The notes under the pieces were generated by a model, which did no database searches, was not told where the DNA came from, and worked only from the letters and a program-made list of their open reading frames with translations. This document shows positions 9,016 through 17,369 of a DNA stretch of 64,000 bases, piece by piece (the stretch's first letter is position 1; each line of letters begins with the position of its first letter). This stretch comes from Yeosuana marina (lineage in GTDB: Bacteria > Bacteroidota > Bacteroidia > Flavobacteriales > Flavobacteriaceae). The DNA is taken from assembly GCF_011762485.1 (NCBI RefSeq), contig NZ_JAAKGI010000003.1:372001-436000 (forward strand), in the 5' to 3' direction. Both the position numbers and the translations under genes were made by a program.

Positions 9016-9555
9016 CTATTTTAAATTTTCTGATAGTTTGCTGAAAACATCCCAAATTACTACACCAGCGCTTACCGAAATATTTAACGAATGCTTGGTG
9101 CCAAACTGTGGAATTTCAATGACTACATCGCTAGCAGAAACAACTTTTTGAGACACACCTTTAACCTCATTGCCAAAAACCAAAGCATAATTGGTGTTTT
9201 CTTCGGGTATAAAAGCATTTAACCTAGTTGCGTTTTCGGCTTGTTCAATAGAACAAATTTTTACGTTTTCGGCTTTTAGTTTTTCAACTAATTCTAAAGT
9301 GTTTTCAACATACTCCCAATCTACAGTTTCAGTACTTCCCAAAGCAGTTTTATGGATATCTTTGTGTGGAGGCGTTGCTGTAATTCCGCAGAGATAAATT
9401 TTTTCAACTAAAAAGGCATCACTGGTTCTAAACACAGAGCCAATATTATTAAGGCTTCTTATGTTGTCCAACACAATAATAAGCGGTGTTTTTTTTACAG
9501 ATTTAAAATCCTCTACACTTAATCTATCTAATTCGTTATTTTTTAATTTTCGCAT
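9016..9555 (-). CDS. SpoU/TrmH-family RNA 2'-O-methyltransferase
   Basis: 179 residues, the length of a bare SPOUT catalytic domain. The three SPOUT motifs are seen: LDNIRSLNNIGSVFRTSDAF (motif 1), ALVFGNEVKGVSQKVV (motif 2) and IPQFGTKHSLNISVSAGVVI (motif 3, forming the trefoil knot). It should methylate a ribose in tRNA or rRNA; which position cannot be decided. It is the first gene of a two-gene unit with the following methyltransferase and lies opposite mutS, 119 bases away. Confidence 0.9.
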   Translation of the reverse strand: MRKLKNNELDRLSVEDFKSVKKTPLIIVLDNIRSLNNIGSVFRTSDAFLVEKIYLCGITATPPHKDIHKTALGSTETVDWEYVENTLELVEKLKAENVKICSIEQAENATRLNAFIPEENTNYALVFGNEVKGVSQKVVSASDVVIEIPQFGTKHSLNISVSAGVVIWDVFSKLSENLK

Positions 9556-9674
9556 CTGTAAATTTGTGAATAATTATCAATAAGTAATTAAATTTCAGTT
9601 TCAAAAAGCATGAAATAATAATTACATTAGCAATCCTATTTGAAATACAAAAATAAGATATAAATCACATTCCA

Positions 9675-12278
9675 TTGGCAAAAAAAGAAACCCCTTTAAT
9701 GAAGCAGTACAATACGATTAAAAGAAAGTATCCTGATGCTTTGTTGTTGTTTCGTGTGGGCGATTTTTATGAAACCTTTGGAGAAGATGCTATAAAAACA
9801 GCTAATATTCTTGGGATTATCTTAACCAAACGGGGTGCAGGAAGTGAAAGTGAAATTGAGCTTGCCGGATTTCCGCATCATTCTATAAACACCTATTTAC
9901 CCAAATTGGTAAAAGCCGGTGAGCGCGTGGCGATTTGCGACCAGTTAGAAGATCCTAAACTTACCAAGAATATTGTAAAACGGGGTGTAACAGAATTGGT
10001 AACGCCTGGTGTTGCCTTTAATGATGAGGTGTTGGTATCCAAATCGAATAACTTTTTATGCTCGGTTTATTTTGATAAAACTCATATTGGTATTGCGTTT
10101 TTAGATATTTCGACAGGAGAATTTTTAACCTCGCAAGGTAACACTGAGTATATCGATAAGCTCTTACAGAATTTCAATCCAAGTGAAGTTCTGGTGTCAA
10201 AAAGAAAAAGAACCACATTTGCAGAAACGTTTGGTAACGACTTTTATACGTTTTATATGGAAGATTGGATTTATCAAGCCGATTACGCCTATGAAACTTT
10301 AACCAAGCATTTTAATACGAAATCGCTTAAAGGTTTTGGTATTGAAGAATTGTATGAAGGCATTATCGCATCAGGTTCCATTTTGCATTATTTATCTGAA
10401 ACGCAGCATAACAAAATTCAGCATATCAGTGCTATTTCAAGAATTGCCGAAGATGCCTATGTGTGGATGGATAAATTTACTATTCGTAATTTAGAACTTT
10501 ATAATTCTACCAATCACAATGCTGTAACGCTCTTATATGTTATAGATAAAACTATTTCGCCAATGGGCGGGCGTTTACTAAAGCGCTGGTTGGCACTGCC
10601 ATTAAAAAGTGTTGAGAAAATAAAGCAACGACATGAAGTGGTTGACTATTTAACCAAAGAAAACACAACGCTTCAAAAAATTCAGAATCACATAAAGCAT
10701 ATTGGCGATTTAGAAAGATTAATTTCTAAAGTAGCAACAGGCAAAGTGAATCCTAGAGAGGTTATTCAGCTAAAAAACTCTTTAGAAGCTATTGTTCCTA
10801 TAAAATCTATTGCCTCTAATTGTAAAAATCAATCTTTAAAAATTATTGGAGAGACGCTTCAAAGTTGCGAGGTGCTTCGTGAAAAAATAAAAGAAACACT
10901 CAATGAAGAGGCGCCTGTTAATGTTTTAAAAGGACATACCATTGCTGCTGGATTTTCCTCGGAATTAGATGATTTAAGGGGTTTATCAAAATCGGGTAAA
11001 GATTATTTAGACAAGATGCTTGAACGCGAGAGTGAACGCACAGGAATTACTTCTTTAAAAATCGCGTCAAACAATGTGTTTGGTTATTATATAGAAGTTA
11101 GGAACACCCATAAAGATAAAGTTCCAGCAGAATGGATTAGAAAACAAACACTCGTAAGTGCAGAGCGCTATATTACCGAAGAACTTAAAGAATACGAAGC
11201 GAAAATTTTAGGTGCTGAAGACAGAATTTTAGCGATTGAACAGCAGTTGTTTTCTGAGTTGGTTAGTTGGCTCAATCAGTACATAAAAGCGGTACAACAA
11301 AATGCTTTTTTAATTGGTCAACTCGATTGTTTATGTGGGTTTGCTCAGTTGGCAAAAGACAACCATTATGTGTATCCAACGATTGATGATTCGTTCGATT
11401 TAGATATTATAGACGGAAGACATCCCGTAATAGAAAAACAGTTACCTATTGGTGAAAACTACATTGCTAATAATGTTTTTTTAGACAGAAGCGCGCAGCA
11501 AATCATCATGATTACCGGGCCTAATATGTCTGGAAAATCAGCTATTCTTCGTCAAACGGCATTAATTGTTTTGCTGGCTCAAATAGGAAGTTTTGTACCT
11601 GCAAAAGAAGCTCGAATTGGGTTAGTCGATAAAATATTTACTAGAGTAGGAGCAAGCGATAATATTTCTATGGGCGAATCGACGTTTATGGTTGAAATGA
11701 ATGAAACCGCTTCTATTTTGAATAATATTTCTGAACGCAGTTTGGTGTTGCTTGATGAAATTGGTCGTGGTACAAGTACTTATGACGGTATTTCCATAGC
11801 ATGGGCAATCAGCGAGTATTTGCATGAGCATCCCGCAAAACCTAAAACCTTATTTGCAACCCATTATCATGAGTTGAATGAAATGACCGAAACGTTTGAA
11901 CGGATTAAGAATTTTAATGTATCAGTAAAAGAATTAAAAGACAATGTGCTTTTTTTAAGGAAGTTGGTTGAGGGTGGAAGTGCCCATAGTTTTGGTATTC
12001 ATGTGGCAAAAATGGCGGGTATGCCACAACAAGTACTGCATAAGGCCAATAAGATTTTACAGAAATTAGAGAAGTCTCACTCAAGTGAAGAGCTTACCGA
12101 TAAGGTAAAATCATTAAAAGATGATATGCAATTGAGCTTTTTTAATCTGGACGATCCCTTACTAGAAAACATAAAAGACGAGATATTACATATTGATATT
12201 GATACACTTACACCAGTTGAAGCGCTTATGAAACTAAATGAAATAAAGCGAATGTTGATTAAAGAAAAGCGAGCTTAG
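9675..12278 (+). CDS. mutS: DNA mismatch repair protein MutS
   Basis: 867 residues, a normal MutS1 length. The mismatch-reading domain carries the F-x-E motif in [14 protein letters not shown]. The clamp and core are followed by the ATPase with Walker A GPNMSGKS near residue 615 and Walker [17 protein letters not shown] near 690. It binds mispaired bases and recruits MutL. The start is a TTG ([13 protein letters not shown]); MAKKE...TPLMKQYN is the usual flavobacterial N-terminus, which supports TTG over the internal ATG at codon 9. The two tRNA genes follow from their own promoter. Confidence 0.97.
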   Translation: MAKKETPLMKQYNTIKRKYPDALLLFRVGDFYETFGEDAIKTANILGIILTKRGAGSESEIELAGFPHHSINTYLPKLVKAGERVAICDQLEDPKLTKNIVKRGVTELVTPGVAFNDEVLVSKSNNFLCSVYFDKTHIGIAFLDISTGEFLTSQGNTEYIDKLLQNFNPSEVLVSKRKRTTFAETFGNDFYTFYMEDWIYQADYAYETLTKHFNTKSLKGFGIEELYEGIIASGSILHYLSETQHNKIQHISAISRIAEDAYVWMDKFTIRNLELYNSTNHNAVTLLYVIDKTISPMGGRLLKRWLALPLKSVEKIKQRHEVVDYLTKENTTLQKIQNHIKHIGDLERLISKVATGKVNPREVIQLKNSLEAIVPIKSIASNCKNQSLKIIGETLQSCEVLREKIKETLNEEAPVNVLKGHTIAAGFSSELDDLRGLSKSGKDYLDKMLERESERTGITSLKIASNNVFGYYIEVRNTHKDKVPAEWIRKQTLVSAERYITEELKEYEAKILGAEDRILAIEQQLFSELVSWLNQYIKAVQQNAFLIGQLDCLCGFAQLAKDNHYVYPTIDDSFDLDIIDGRHPVIEKQLPIGENYIANNVFLDRSAQQIIMITGPNMSGKSAILRQTALIVLLAQIGSFVPAKEARIGLVDKIFTRVGASDNISMGESTFMVEMNETASILNNISERSLVLLDEIGRGTSTYDGISIAWAISEYLHEHPAKPKTLFATHYHELNEMTETFERIKNFNVSVKELKDNVLFLRKLVEGGSAHSFGIHVAKMAGMPQQVLHKANKILQKLEKSHSSEELTDKVKSLKDDMQLSFFNLDDPLLENIKDEILHIDIDTLTPVEALMKLNEIKRMLIKEKRA

Positions 12279-12309
12279 AAATAAAAAATATTATTTTGTA
12301 AAAAAGCCT

Positions 12310-12338
12310 TTGGTTTTATAAGAAATATTTTAAATTTG
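12310..12338 (+). promoter_or_regulatory. Promoter of the tRNA-Gly/tRNA-Leu unit
   Basis: TTG at 12310-12312, an 18-base spacer, then TAAATTTG at 12331-12338, an exact match to the Bacteroidota consensus TAnnTTTG. It ends 39 bases before the mature 5' end of tRNA-Gly. Confidence 0.75.
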
Positions 12339-12377
12339 CATCCGCAATAGCAATATTGCTAGTTCATTAAAAAAACT

Positions 12378-12449
12378 GCGAAAGTAGCTCAGGGGTAGAG
12401 CATCACCTTGCCAAGGTGAGGGTCGCGGGTTCAAATCCCGTCTTTCGCT
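12378..12449 (+). tRNA. tRNA-Gly (anticodon GCC)
   Basis: 72 bases. The acceptor stem GCGAAAG pairs with CTTTCGC and the discriminator is T. The T-arm GGGTTCAAATCCC and the anticodon stem CACCTTGCCAAGGTG are intact, with anticodon GCC at 12410-12412. CCA is not encoded. Confidence 0.96.
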
Positions 12450-12476
12450 CTGAAACTTTCTAAAATATACCAAGTT

Positions 12477-12561
12477 GCTGAAGTGGTGGAATTGGTAGAC
12501 ACGTTGGACTTAAAATCCAATGTCCATTAAGGACGTACGGGTTCAAGTCCCGTCTTCAGTA
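12477..12561 (+). tRNA. tRNA-Leu (anticodon UAA)
   Basis: 85 bases with the long variable arm of class II tRNAs (TGTCCATTAAGGACG). The acceptor GCTGAAG pairs with CTTCAGT through a terminal G-U, and the discriminator is A. The anticodon stem-loop TTGGACTTAAAATCCAA places TAA at 12511-12513. The T-arm GGGTTCAAGTCCC is intact. It lies 27 bases after tRNA-Gly in the same transcript. Confidence 0.96.
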
Positions 12562-12562
12562 C

Positions 12563-12597
12563 AAAGCCTTTACAAGATTCCTTGTAAAGGCTTTTTT
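12563..12597 (+). terminator. Intrinsic terminator of the tRNA unit
   Basis: GCCTTTACAAG (12566-12576) pairs perfectly with CTTGTAAAGGC (12581-12591) around an ATTC loop and is followed by six Ts. Flanking AAA/TTT pairs extend the stem. Confidence 0.92.
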
Positions 12598-12654
12598 GAT
12601 TTCAGTTTGTAGTTATTTATACATTACTTTAAGTTTCTTATCAAAGGTATTTTT

Positions 12655-12682
12655 AAAGGGTTCCTTTGAACCTTTATTTTTT
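12655..12682 (+). terminator. Second hairpin with T-tract, orphan terminator candidate
   Basis: AAAGGGTTC pairs with GAACCTTT (one bulged G) around a CTTT loop and is followed by ATTTTTT. It lies 58 bases past the tRNA terminator. It could back up that terminator or end an unrecognised short RNA. No gene is seen directly upstream of it. Confidence 0.5.
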
Positions 12683-12857
12683 AAGAGGGAGTCAATCTCT
12701 AAACAGTCTGTTCAAGGCGTAAACTATTACTCTAATTATTGTTATTTAAACTAAGTGTTAAATATTGTTAAATTATTACCATGTTATGCATAGTACTGTA
12801 ACAATTTTAAAATAGCATCGTCTATGAAGTATAAAGCAAGTTTAAAAACTATAAATT

Positions 12858-12977
12858 ATGAGAAAAAGTGCTAAAATAAGAGGTTGTGATAGGAACATAA
12901 AGAAGCAATACATCTATACCTATAGCAATATACAAATACCCATATTTATCAATAGGCCTCTAGCGAATAGATACTAA
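12858..12977 (+). CDS. Putative 39-residue basic mini-ORF
   Basis: ATG at 12858, double stop TAATAA at 12975. The product (starting MRKSAKIRGCDRNIKKQYIY) is basic and ends in INRPLANRY. It has no signal peptide and I recognise no family. It lies in a 600-base stretch between the tRNA terminator and a convergent lipoprotein gene, in the same orientation as a second mini-ORF 43 bases downstream, and the pair shares a terminator. It could be a coding small protein, a leader peptide, or chance in a non-coding RNA. There is no direct evidence of translation. Confidence 0.35.
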   Translation: MRKSAKIRGCDRNIKKQYIYTYSNIQIPIFINRPLANRY

Positions 12978-13020
12978 TAAGTAATTAAATAAAATATATT
13001 AACCATAAAAAATAGAACTA

Positions 13021-13107
13021 ATGAGAACTTTAAACAATAACCATTTTCCAAGAACATTCGATAAATCAAAAAGTTACAATTGGAATAACGAAAGACGATA
13101 TAAATAA
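13021..13107 (+). CDS. Putative 28-residue basic mini-ORF
   Basis: ATG at 13021, TAA at 13105. The product begins MRTLNNNHFPRTFDKSKSYN and ends WNNERRYK; it is rich in Asn, Arg and Lys and has two aromatic-Asn motifs. The composition looks like a real small basic protein rather than random AT-rich translation. It is preceded by an A-rich leader (AAAAAATAGAACTA) and followed within 34 bases by an A-run and a strong terminator, which suggests a short dedicated transcript. Function unknown; nothing in the neighbours explains it. Confidence 0.45.
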   Translation: MRTLNNNHFPRTFDKSKSYNWNNERRYK

Positions 13108-13140
13108 TCATATTTATATGCAGTAAACAAATCATCAATC

Positions 13141-13178
13141 AAAAAAAAAAGCCTTTGTTATTAGACAAAGGCTTTTTT
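13141..13178. terminator. Bidirectional terminator after the mini-ORFs and the small lipoprotein gene
   Basis: GCCTTTGT (13151-13158) pairs with ACAAAGGC (13165-13172), with an A10 run before and T6 after. It can end the + strand mini-ORF transcript and the - strand lipoprotein transcript. Confidence 0.88.
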
Positions 13179-13202
13179 ATTCTTTAAAATTCTAAATAGA
13201 GT

Positions 13203-13466
13203 TTAGTTGTCTCCAATTTTTTTAACAGCTTCTTTCGTAGCTTCTCCTGCTTCTTTTGTTTTTTCTACTGCTTTATCTATAGCTTTACCTGTTTCTTCAA
13301 GAGCACCTTCAGTTGCATCAGCTGCATTGTCGACAGCATCTTTAGTTGCGTCAGTTGCTTTTTCAACAGACTCTTCTATAGAATCAGATTTTTTTGTATC
13401 TCTACATGATGTAAAAGATATAGTTATTGCTAATAACAGAATAGTACTTAAAAATAATTTTTTCAT
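13203..13466 (-). CDS. Small lipoprotein with amphipathic Ala/Lys/Glu repeats
   Basis: 87 residues. The signal sequence MKKLFLSTILLLAITISFTS ends at a lipobox cysteine (C21), so it should be lipid-anchored. The mature part is a long amphipathic helix of roughly 11-residue units (EKATDATKDAVDNA, EGALEETGKAIDKAVEKTKE) resembling LEA or apolipoprotein-like proteins and the YtxH/CsbD-type stress helices. A role in stress or membrane association is plausible but unproven. A GCAAACGTTT element lies about 40 bases upstream of the start (13508-13517). Confidence 0.8.
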   Translation of the reverse strand: MKKLFLSTILLLAITISFTSCRDTKKSDSIEESVEKATDATKDAVDNAADATEGALEETGKAIDKAVEKTKEAGEATKEAVKKIGDN

Positions 13467-13561
13467 GATTTAGTTTGATTTAATTAATATCATATAAATT
13501 AATATACGCAAACGTTTATTGCTTTGGACTATATGGGCGTATTTGGTTATTAAAACTGAAC

Positions 13562-14797
13562 TTATAATTGCAGGTAATCAAGAATATGATTTACTGCTCC
13601 TTTATTTTTTTTGATATAGTCTAAATTATGTTTTCCGTAAGTAATGCGTTTGTATTTATTGGTAATTAATTCTTTTAAAATACTATTAAATTCAACTTGG
13701 TTTTTAATAGAGAACATGCCATAATTATCAATCATAGCCTTGGCTTCAGGAAATTTAGAATGATTATTCCCAATAATTATAGGGACTCCAAAAACGGCAG
13801 GTTCTAATGTATTATGCAAGCCCGTATGTCCCATTGCACCACCAACATAAGCTACATCGGCATAGTTATAAATTTTTGAGAGAAGCCCAATAGTATCAAT
13901 AATAAATACTTGAGCTTTAGAGCAATCACGAGTATCTTTTTCAGAAAATAAAATAGTTTCAGAATTTATGTTCCCTTTAAAATTTTTAATTTGATTGTCT
14001 TTTATATTATGAGGGGCAATTATAAACTTGACGTCTTTTGATACTTCAGAATTTATAAAATTAATAAAAAGCGCATCGTCCTCAGGCCAGGTACTACCAG
14101 CCACAACACATAATTTATCTTGTTTGAATGTTTCTATAAAATCTAGCGTATTGTTTTGTGATAATTGGTCGGAAACCCTGTCAAACCTTGTGTCTCCAGA
14201 AACCGTAACATAAGAATAGTCAATAGATTCTAGTAATGCTTTTGATGCTTCGTTTTGAGTAAAAATGTGGTCAAAAGCAAACAAAGCATTTCTTAATTGC
14301 GAGCCATAAAACTTAAAGTAGCTTTGGTTTTTTCTAAAAGCAGCTGAAATTAAAATTGCCTTTAATTGTCTTGCTTTTAATTCGTTTAAATAATTAGGCC
14401 AGATGTCATATTTTACAAATACAGTAAGTTCTGGATTGACAGTGTTTAAAAATTCTTTTGCATTTTTTTTAGTATCGATTGGTAGATAGATAACAACATC
14501 GGCAATAGGTGATTCTTTTCTTATTTCATATCCTGATGGAGAGAAAAAAGTCAATACAATTTTATGATTTGAATATTGATCTCTTAAGGCTTTAAACACA
14601 GGAAGCCCCTGTTCGTATTCACCTAATGAAGCACAGTGAAACCAAAGTGTTTTGTCTTGTGGTTTTAGGTTAGCGTTTAATAACTTGAAGGACTCTACTC
14701 TTCCTTTAACACCTTTATTTATTTTTGAGTTAAAAAGAGCAATGCCTTTTAAAAGAAATTGCATTAGGTTTATGCCTATATTATAAATAAAATTCAA
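13562..14797 (-). CDS. waaA: 3-deoxy-D-manno-octulosonic acid (KDO) transferase
   Basis: About 411 residues. The N-terminal YNIGINLMQFLLKGIALFN hydrophobic anchor and the GT30 domain (WFHCASLGEYEQGLPV, YDIWPNYL, VVAGSTWPEDD, YVGGAMGHTGLHNTLEPAVF) identify the inner-membrane enzyme that adds KDO from CMP-KDO to lipid A precursor. I place the start at TTG 14797 (MNFIYNIG), because homologues begin at that point; a TTG at 14815 would add six residues and no upstream ATG exists. It diverges from the DegT aminotransferase gene, and both serve envelope sugar metabolism. Confidence 0.93.
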   Translation of the reverse strand: MNFIYNIGINLMQFLLKGIALFNSKINKGVKGRVESFKLLNANLKPQDKTLWFHCASLGEYEQGLPVFKALRDQYSNHKIVLTFFSPSGYEIRKESPIADVVIYLPIDTKKNAKEFLNTVNPELTVFVKYDIWPNYLNELKARQLKAILISAAFRKNQSYFKFYGSQLRNALFAFDHIFTQNEASKALLESIDYSYVTVSGDTRFDRVSDQLSQNNTLDFIETFKQDKLCVVAGSTWPEDDALFINFINSEVSKDVKFIIAPHNIKDNQIKNFKGNINSETILFSEKDTRDCSKAQVFIIDTIGLLSKIYNYADVAYVGGAMGHTGLHNTLEPAVFGVPIIIGNNHSKFPEAKAMIDNYGMFSIKNQVEFNSILKELITNKYKRITYGKHNLDYIKKNKGAVNHILDYLQL

Positions 14798-14952
14798 AGC
14801 GTTTATTTGTAACAAAAATACATTTCTTTGCTAGAAAAACGTGGTTAACATCTATGAATTTTGTAATTTCGTAATCAATTAATTCACTTCATAGCTAGAT
14901 TAAAATAGCAATCATATTTTAATGACTATTAGTGAATTGTAATTTTTTTTAG

Positions 14953-16107
14953 ATGAATAAAATTCAAATGGTTGACCTTAAAGGTCAACTTGATAAAATT
15001 AAGGATGAAGTTAATACATCCATTCAAGAAGTTTTAGAAACTACTGCATTTATAAACGGACCAAAGGTTCATCAATTTCAGAAAAATTTAGAAAATTATT
15101 TGGGAGTTAAGCATGTTATCCCATGTGCTAACGGAACAGATGCGTTACAAATAGCCATGATGGGCCTGGGTTTAAAACCTGGTGATGAAGTTATAACTGC
15201 CGATTTTACATTCGCTGCAACTGTTGAGGTTATTGCGCTTCTAAATTTAACTCCCGTTTTAGTAGATGTTAATAGTGACGATTTTAATATTAACATTGAG
15301 GCCATAAAAAAAGCCATAACGCCAAAAACGAAAGCGATTGTTCCTGTACATTTATTCGGAATGTGTGCGAATATGGAAGCTATTTTAGAAATTGCTAAAG
15401 AGCACAATTTATATGTTATAGAAGATAATGCGCAAGCTATTGGTGCGACCTACACATTTAGTGATGGTAGAAAAGCAAAAGCCGGAACTATTGGAGATGT
15501 TGCTTCAACATCTTTTTTTCCTTCAAAAAACTTAGGATGTTATGGAGATGGAGGAGCTATCTTTACGAATAATGATGAGTTAGCCCATACCATTAGAGGT
15601 ATTGTTAACCATGGTATGTACGAACGTTATCATCATGATGTTGTTGGTGTAAATTCTAGGTTAGATAGTATTCAAGCAGGGATTTTAGATACTAAATTAC
15701 CACATCTAGATAGTTATAATAAAGCTAGACAAAATGCTGCTAGAAAATATAATGAAGCATTTAAAGATGAACCAAATATTATAATGCCTTCGGGGAAAAC
15801 ATCTTGTCAAGGAATATGTGATACGTGTGATTGTCATGTGTTTCATCAATATACCTTACGAGTAAAAAATGTTGACAGAAATGCATTGGTTAAATTTTTA
15901 AATGATAATGGAATACCTTGTGGTGTTTATTATCCAATTCCACTGCATAATCAAAAGGCCTATGTAGATGATAGATATAATGAAGCTGATTTTAAAATAA
16001 CGAATCAATTAGTAAAAGATGTTATTTCATTACCAATGCATACTGAATTGGATGACGAACAAATAGAGTTTATTACATCAAAAGTTAAAACATTTATAAA
16101 TGGATAA
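14953..16107 (+). CDS. DegT/DnrJ/EryC1/StrS family PLP-dependent aminotransferase
   Basis: 384 residues. The PLP lysine is K192 in SFFPSKNLGCYGDGG; VIPCANGTDALQIAM, ADFTFAATVEV and VIEDNAQAIGA are the other cofactor-site motifs. The family aminates nucleotide-linked keto sugars for polysaccharide or O-antigen synthesis. An insertion near the C-terminal domain carries four cysteines (C285, C289, C292, C294; C-x3-C-x2-C-x-C), unusual for the family and suggestive of metal binding. It overlaps galE by eight bases (start inside its last codons), so the two are translated from one message. Confidence 0.9.
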   Translation: MNKIQMVDLKGQLDKIKDEVNTSIQEVLETTAFINGPKVHQFQKNLENYLGVKHVIPCANGTDALQIAMMGLGLKPGDEVITADFTFAATVEVIALLNLTPVLVDVNSDDFNINIEAIKKAITPKTKAIVPVHLFGMCANMEAILEIAKEHNLYVIEDNAQAIGATYTFSDGRKAKAGTIGDVASTSFFPSKNLGCYGDGGAIFTNNDELAHTIRGIVNHGMYERYHHDVVGVNSRLDSIQAGILDTKLPHLDSYNKARQNAARKYNEAFKDEPNIIMPSGKTSCQGICDTCDCHVFHQYTLRVKNVDRNALVKFLNDNGIPCGVYYPIPLHNQKAYVDDRYNEADFKITNQLVKDVISLPMHTELDDEQIEFITSKVKTFING

Positions 16108-17122
16108 AATTTTAGTTACTGGCGGATTAGGATTCATAGGATCTCACACGGTTGTTGAATTACAAAATGAGGGTTATGAAGTAGTTATCATCGATAATTT
16201 ATCTAATTCTTCAATAGAAGTTTTAGATGGTATCACTGCCATAACAGGAAAAATGCCCACTTTTGAAAAAATTGATTTAAAAGACAAGTTAGAAGTAGAA
16301 AATTTTTTCCAACGTCATAATGATGTAAAAGGAGTTATCCATTTTGCTGCAAGTAAAGCAGTAGGTGAAAGTGTAAATGAGCCATTATTGTATTATGAAA
16401 ACAATATTAGTACATTGGTTTATATTCTTAAAGAATTAAAAAAGTTACCCGAAGCAAGTTTTATTTTTAGTTCGTCTTGTACCGTTTATGGTCAAGCAGA
16501 TGAATTACCAATTACCGAAAATGCACCTGTTAAACAGGCAGAATCGCCTTATGGGAATACAAAGCAAATAGGTGAAGAAATTATAAGCGACACGTGCAAA
16601 GTAACACCATCTTTAAAAGCTATTGCATTACGTTATTTTAATCCTGTAGGGTCTCACGAATCAGCTAAAATTGGTGAATTACCTATTGGTGTTCCTCAAA
16701 ATTTAGTTCCGTTTATTACGCAGACAGCTATAGGGTTAAGAGAACAATTATCTGTTTTTGGAGATGATTATCCAACGCCAGACGGCACTTGTATTCGCGA
16801 CTATATTCATGTGGTTGATTTAGCAAAAGCCCATGTTATAGCTTTAGGACGTTTGCTTAAGAATAAGCATAAATCTAATTATGAAACGTTTAACTTAGGA
16901 ACGGGAACAGGAAGTTCTGTTTTAGAAGTTATAAATTCTTTTGAAAAAGTTTCCGGTAAAAAACTGAATTATAAAATTGTTGGCAGAAGAGAAGGTGACG
17001 TTATTTCTGCGTATGCAGATACAACCAAAGCAAACAATGAATTAGGTTGGAAAGCGCAATTAACTCTAGATGACGCTATGAGATCTGCATGGAAATGGGA
17101 GCAGATTGCTAAAGGTCGTTAA
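16100..17122 (+). CDS. galE: UDP-glucose 4-epimerase
   Basis: 340 residues, normal GalE length. The NAD site TGGLGFIGSHTV starts at residue 7, and the catalytic pair is in SPYGNTK (YxxxK), with SSSCTVYG before it. LRYFNPVGSHESAKIGE and PDGTCIRDYIHVVDLAKAH are GalE-specific signatures. It interconverts UDP-glucose and UDP-galactose in the cytoplasm for envelope polysaccharides. Its start overlaps the end of the aminotransferase gene by eight bases, which implies translational coupling. Confidence 0.96.
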   Translation: MDKILVTGGLGFIGSHTVVELQNEGYEVVIIDNLSNSSIEVLDGITAITGKMPTFEKIDLKDKLEVENFFQRHNDVKGVIHFAASKAVGESVNEPLLYYENNISTLVYILKELKKLPEASFIFSSSCTVYGQADELPITENAPVKQAESPYGNTKQIGEEIISDTCKVTPSLKAIALRYFNPVGSHESAKIGELPIGVPQNLVPFITQTAIGLREQLSVFGDDYPTPDGTCIRDYIHVVDLAKAHVIALGRLLKNKHKSNYETFNLGTGTGSSVLEVINSFEKVSGKKLNYKIVGRREGDVISAYADTTKANNELGWKAQLTLDDAMRSAWKWEQIAKGR

Positions 17123-17300
17123 ATTTCAGTTCAGTGCTAATTCATATATTTTTATGACATAGAGCGAGTTTCTATGCTTAATAATTTAATATCCAATATG
17201 TTGTATGGATTTTTTATTATTGCCAAACGCCCTTTATTTAAGAAAATTTTAAGAAAAAAGCGTAAATATTCTATTAAATTCAACTTCATTTAGAAAACTC

Positions 17301-17369
17301 AATCAATCTAAAATGTATCATCAATCAATCAAAAAATCATCAATCAATGTTTCATCAATCAAAATCAAT
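17301..17369 (+). repeat. Short imperfect ATCATCAATCAAT repeats at the start of the AraC regulator
   Basis: Copies begin at 17317 and 17336 (ATCATCAATCAAT) with a shorter one at 17353 (CATCAATCAAAATCAAT), and AATCAATC at 17301. The last copies overlap the ATG at 17347 and code for the HQSKS residues. This is an AT-rich slippage-prone tract at a translation start. Confidence 0.6.

Noticed and set aside
17317..17369. CRISPR-like reading of the ATCAATC repeats
   Set aside because: Units are short, imperfect and have no unique spacers of constant length, and no cas gene is present.
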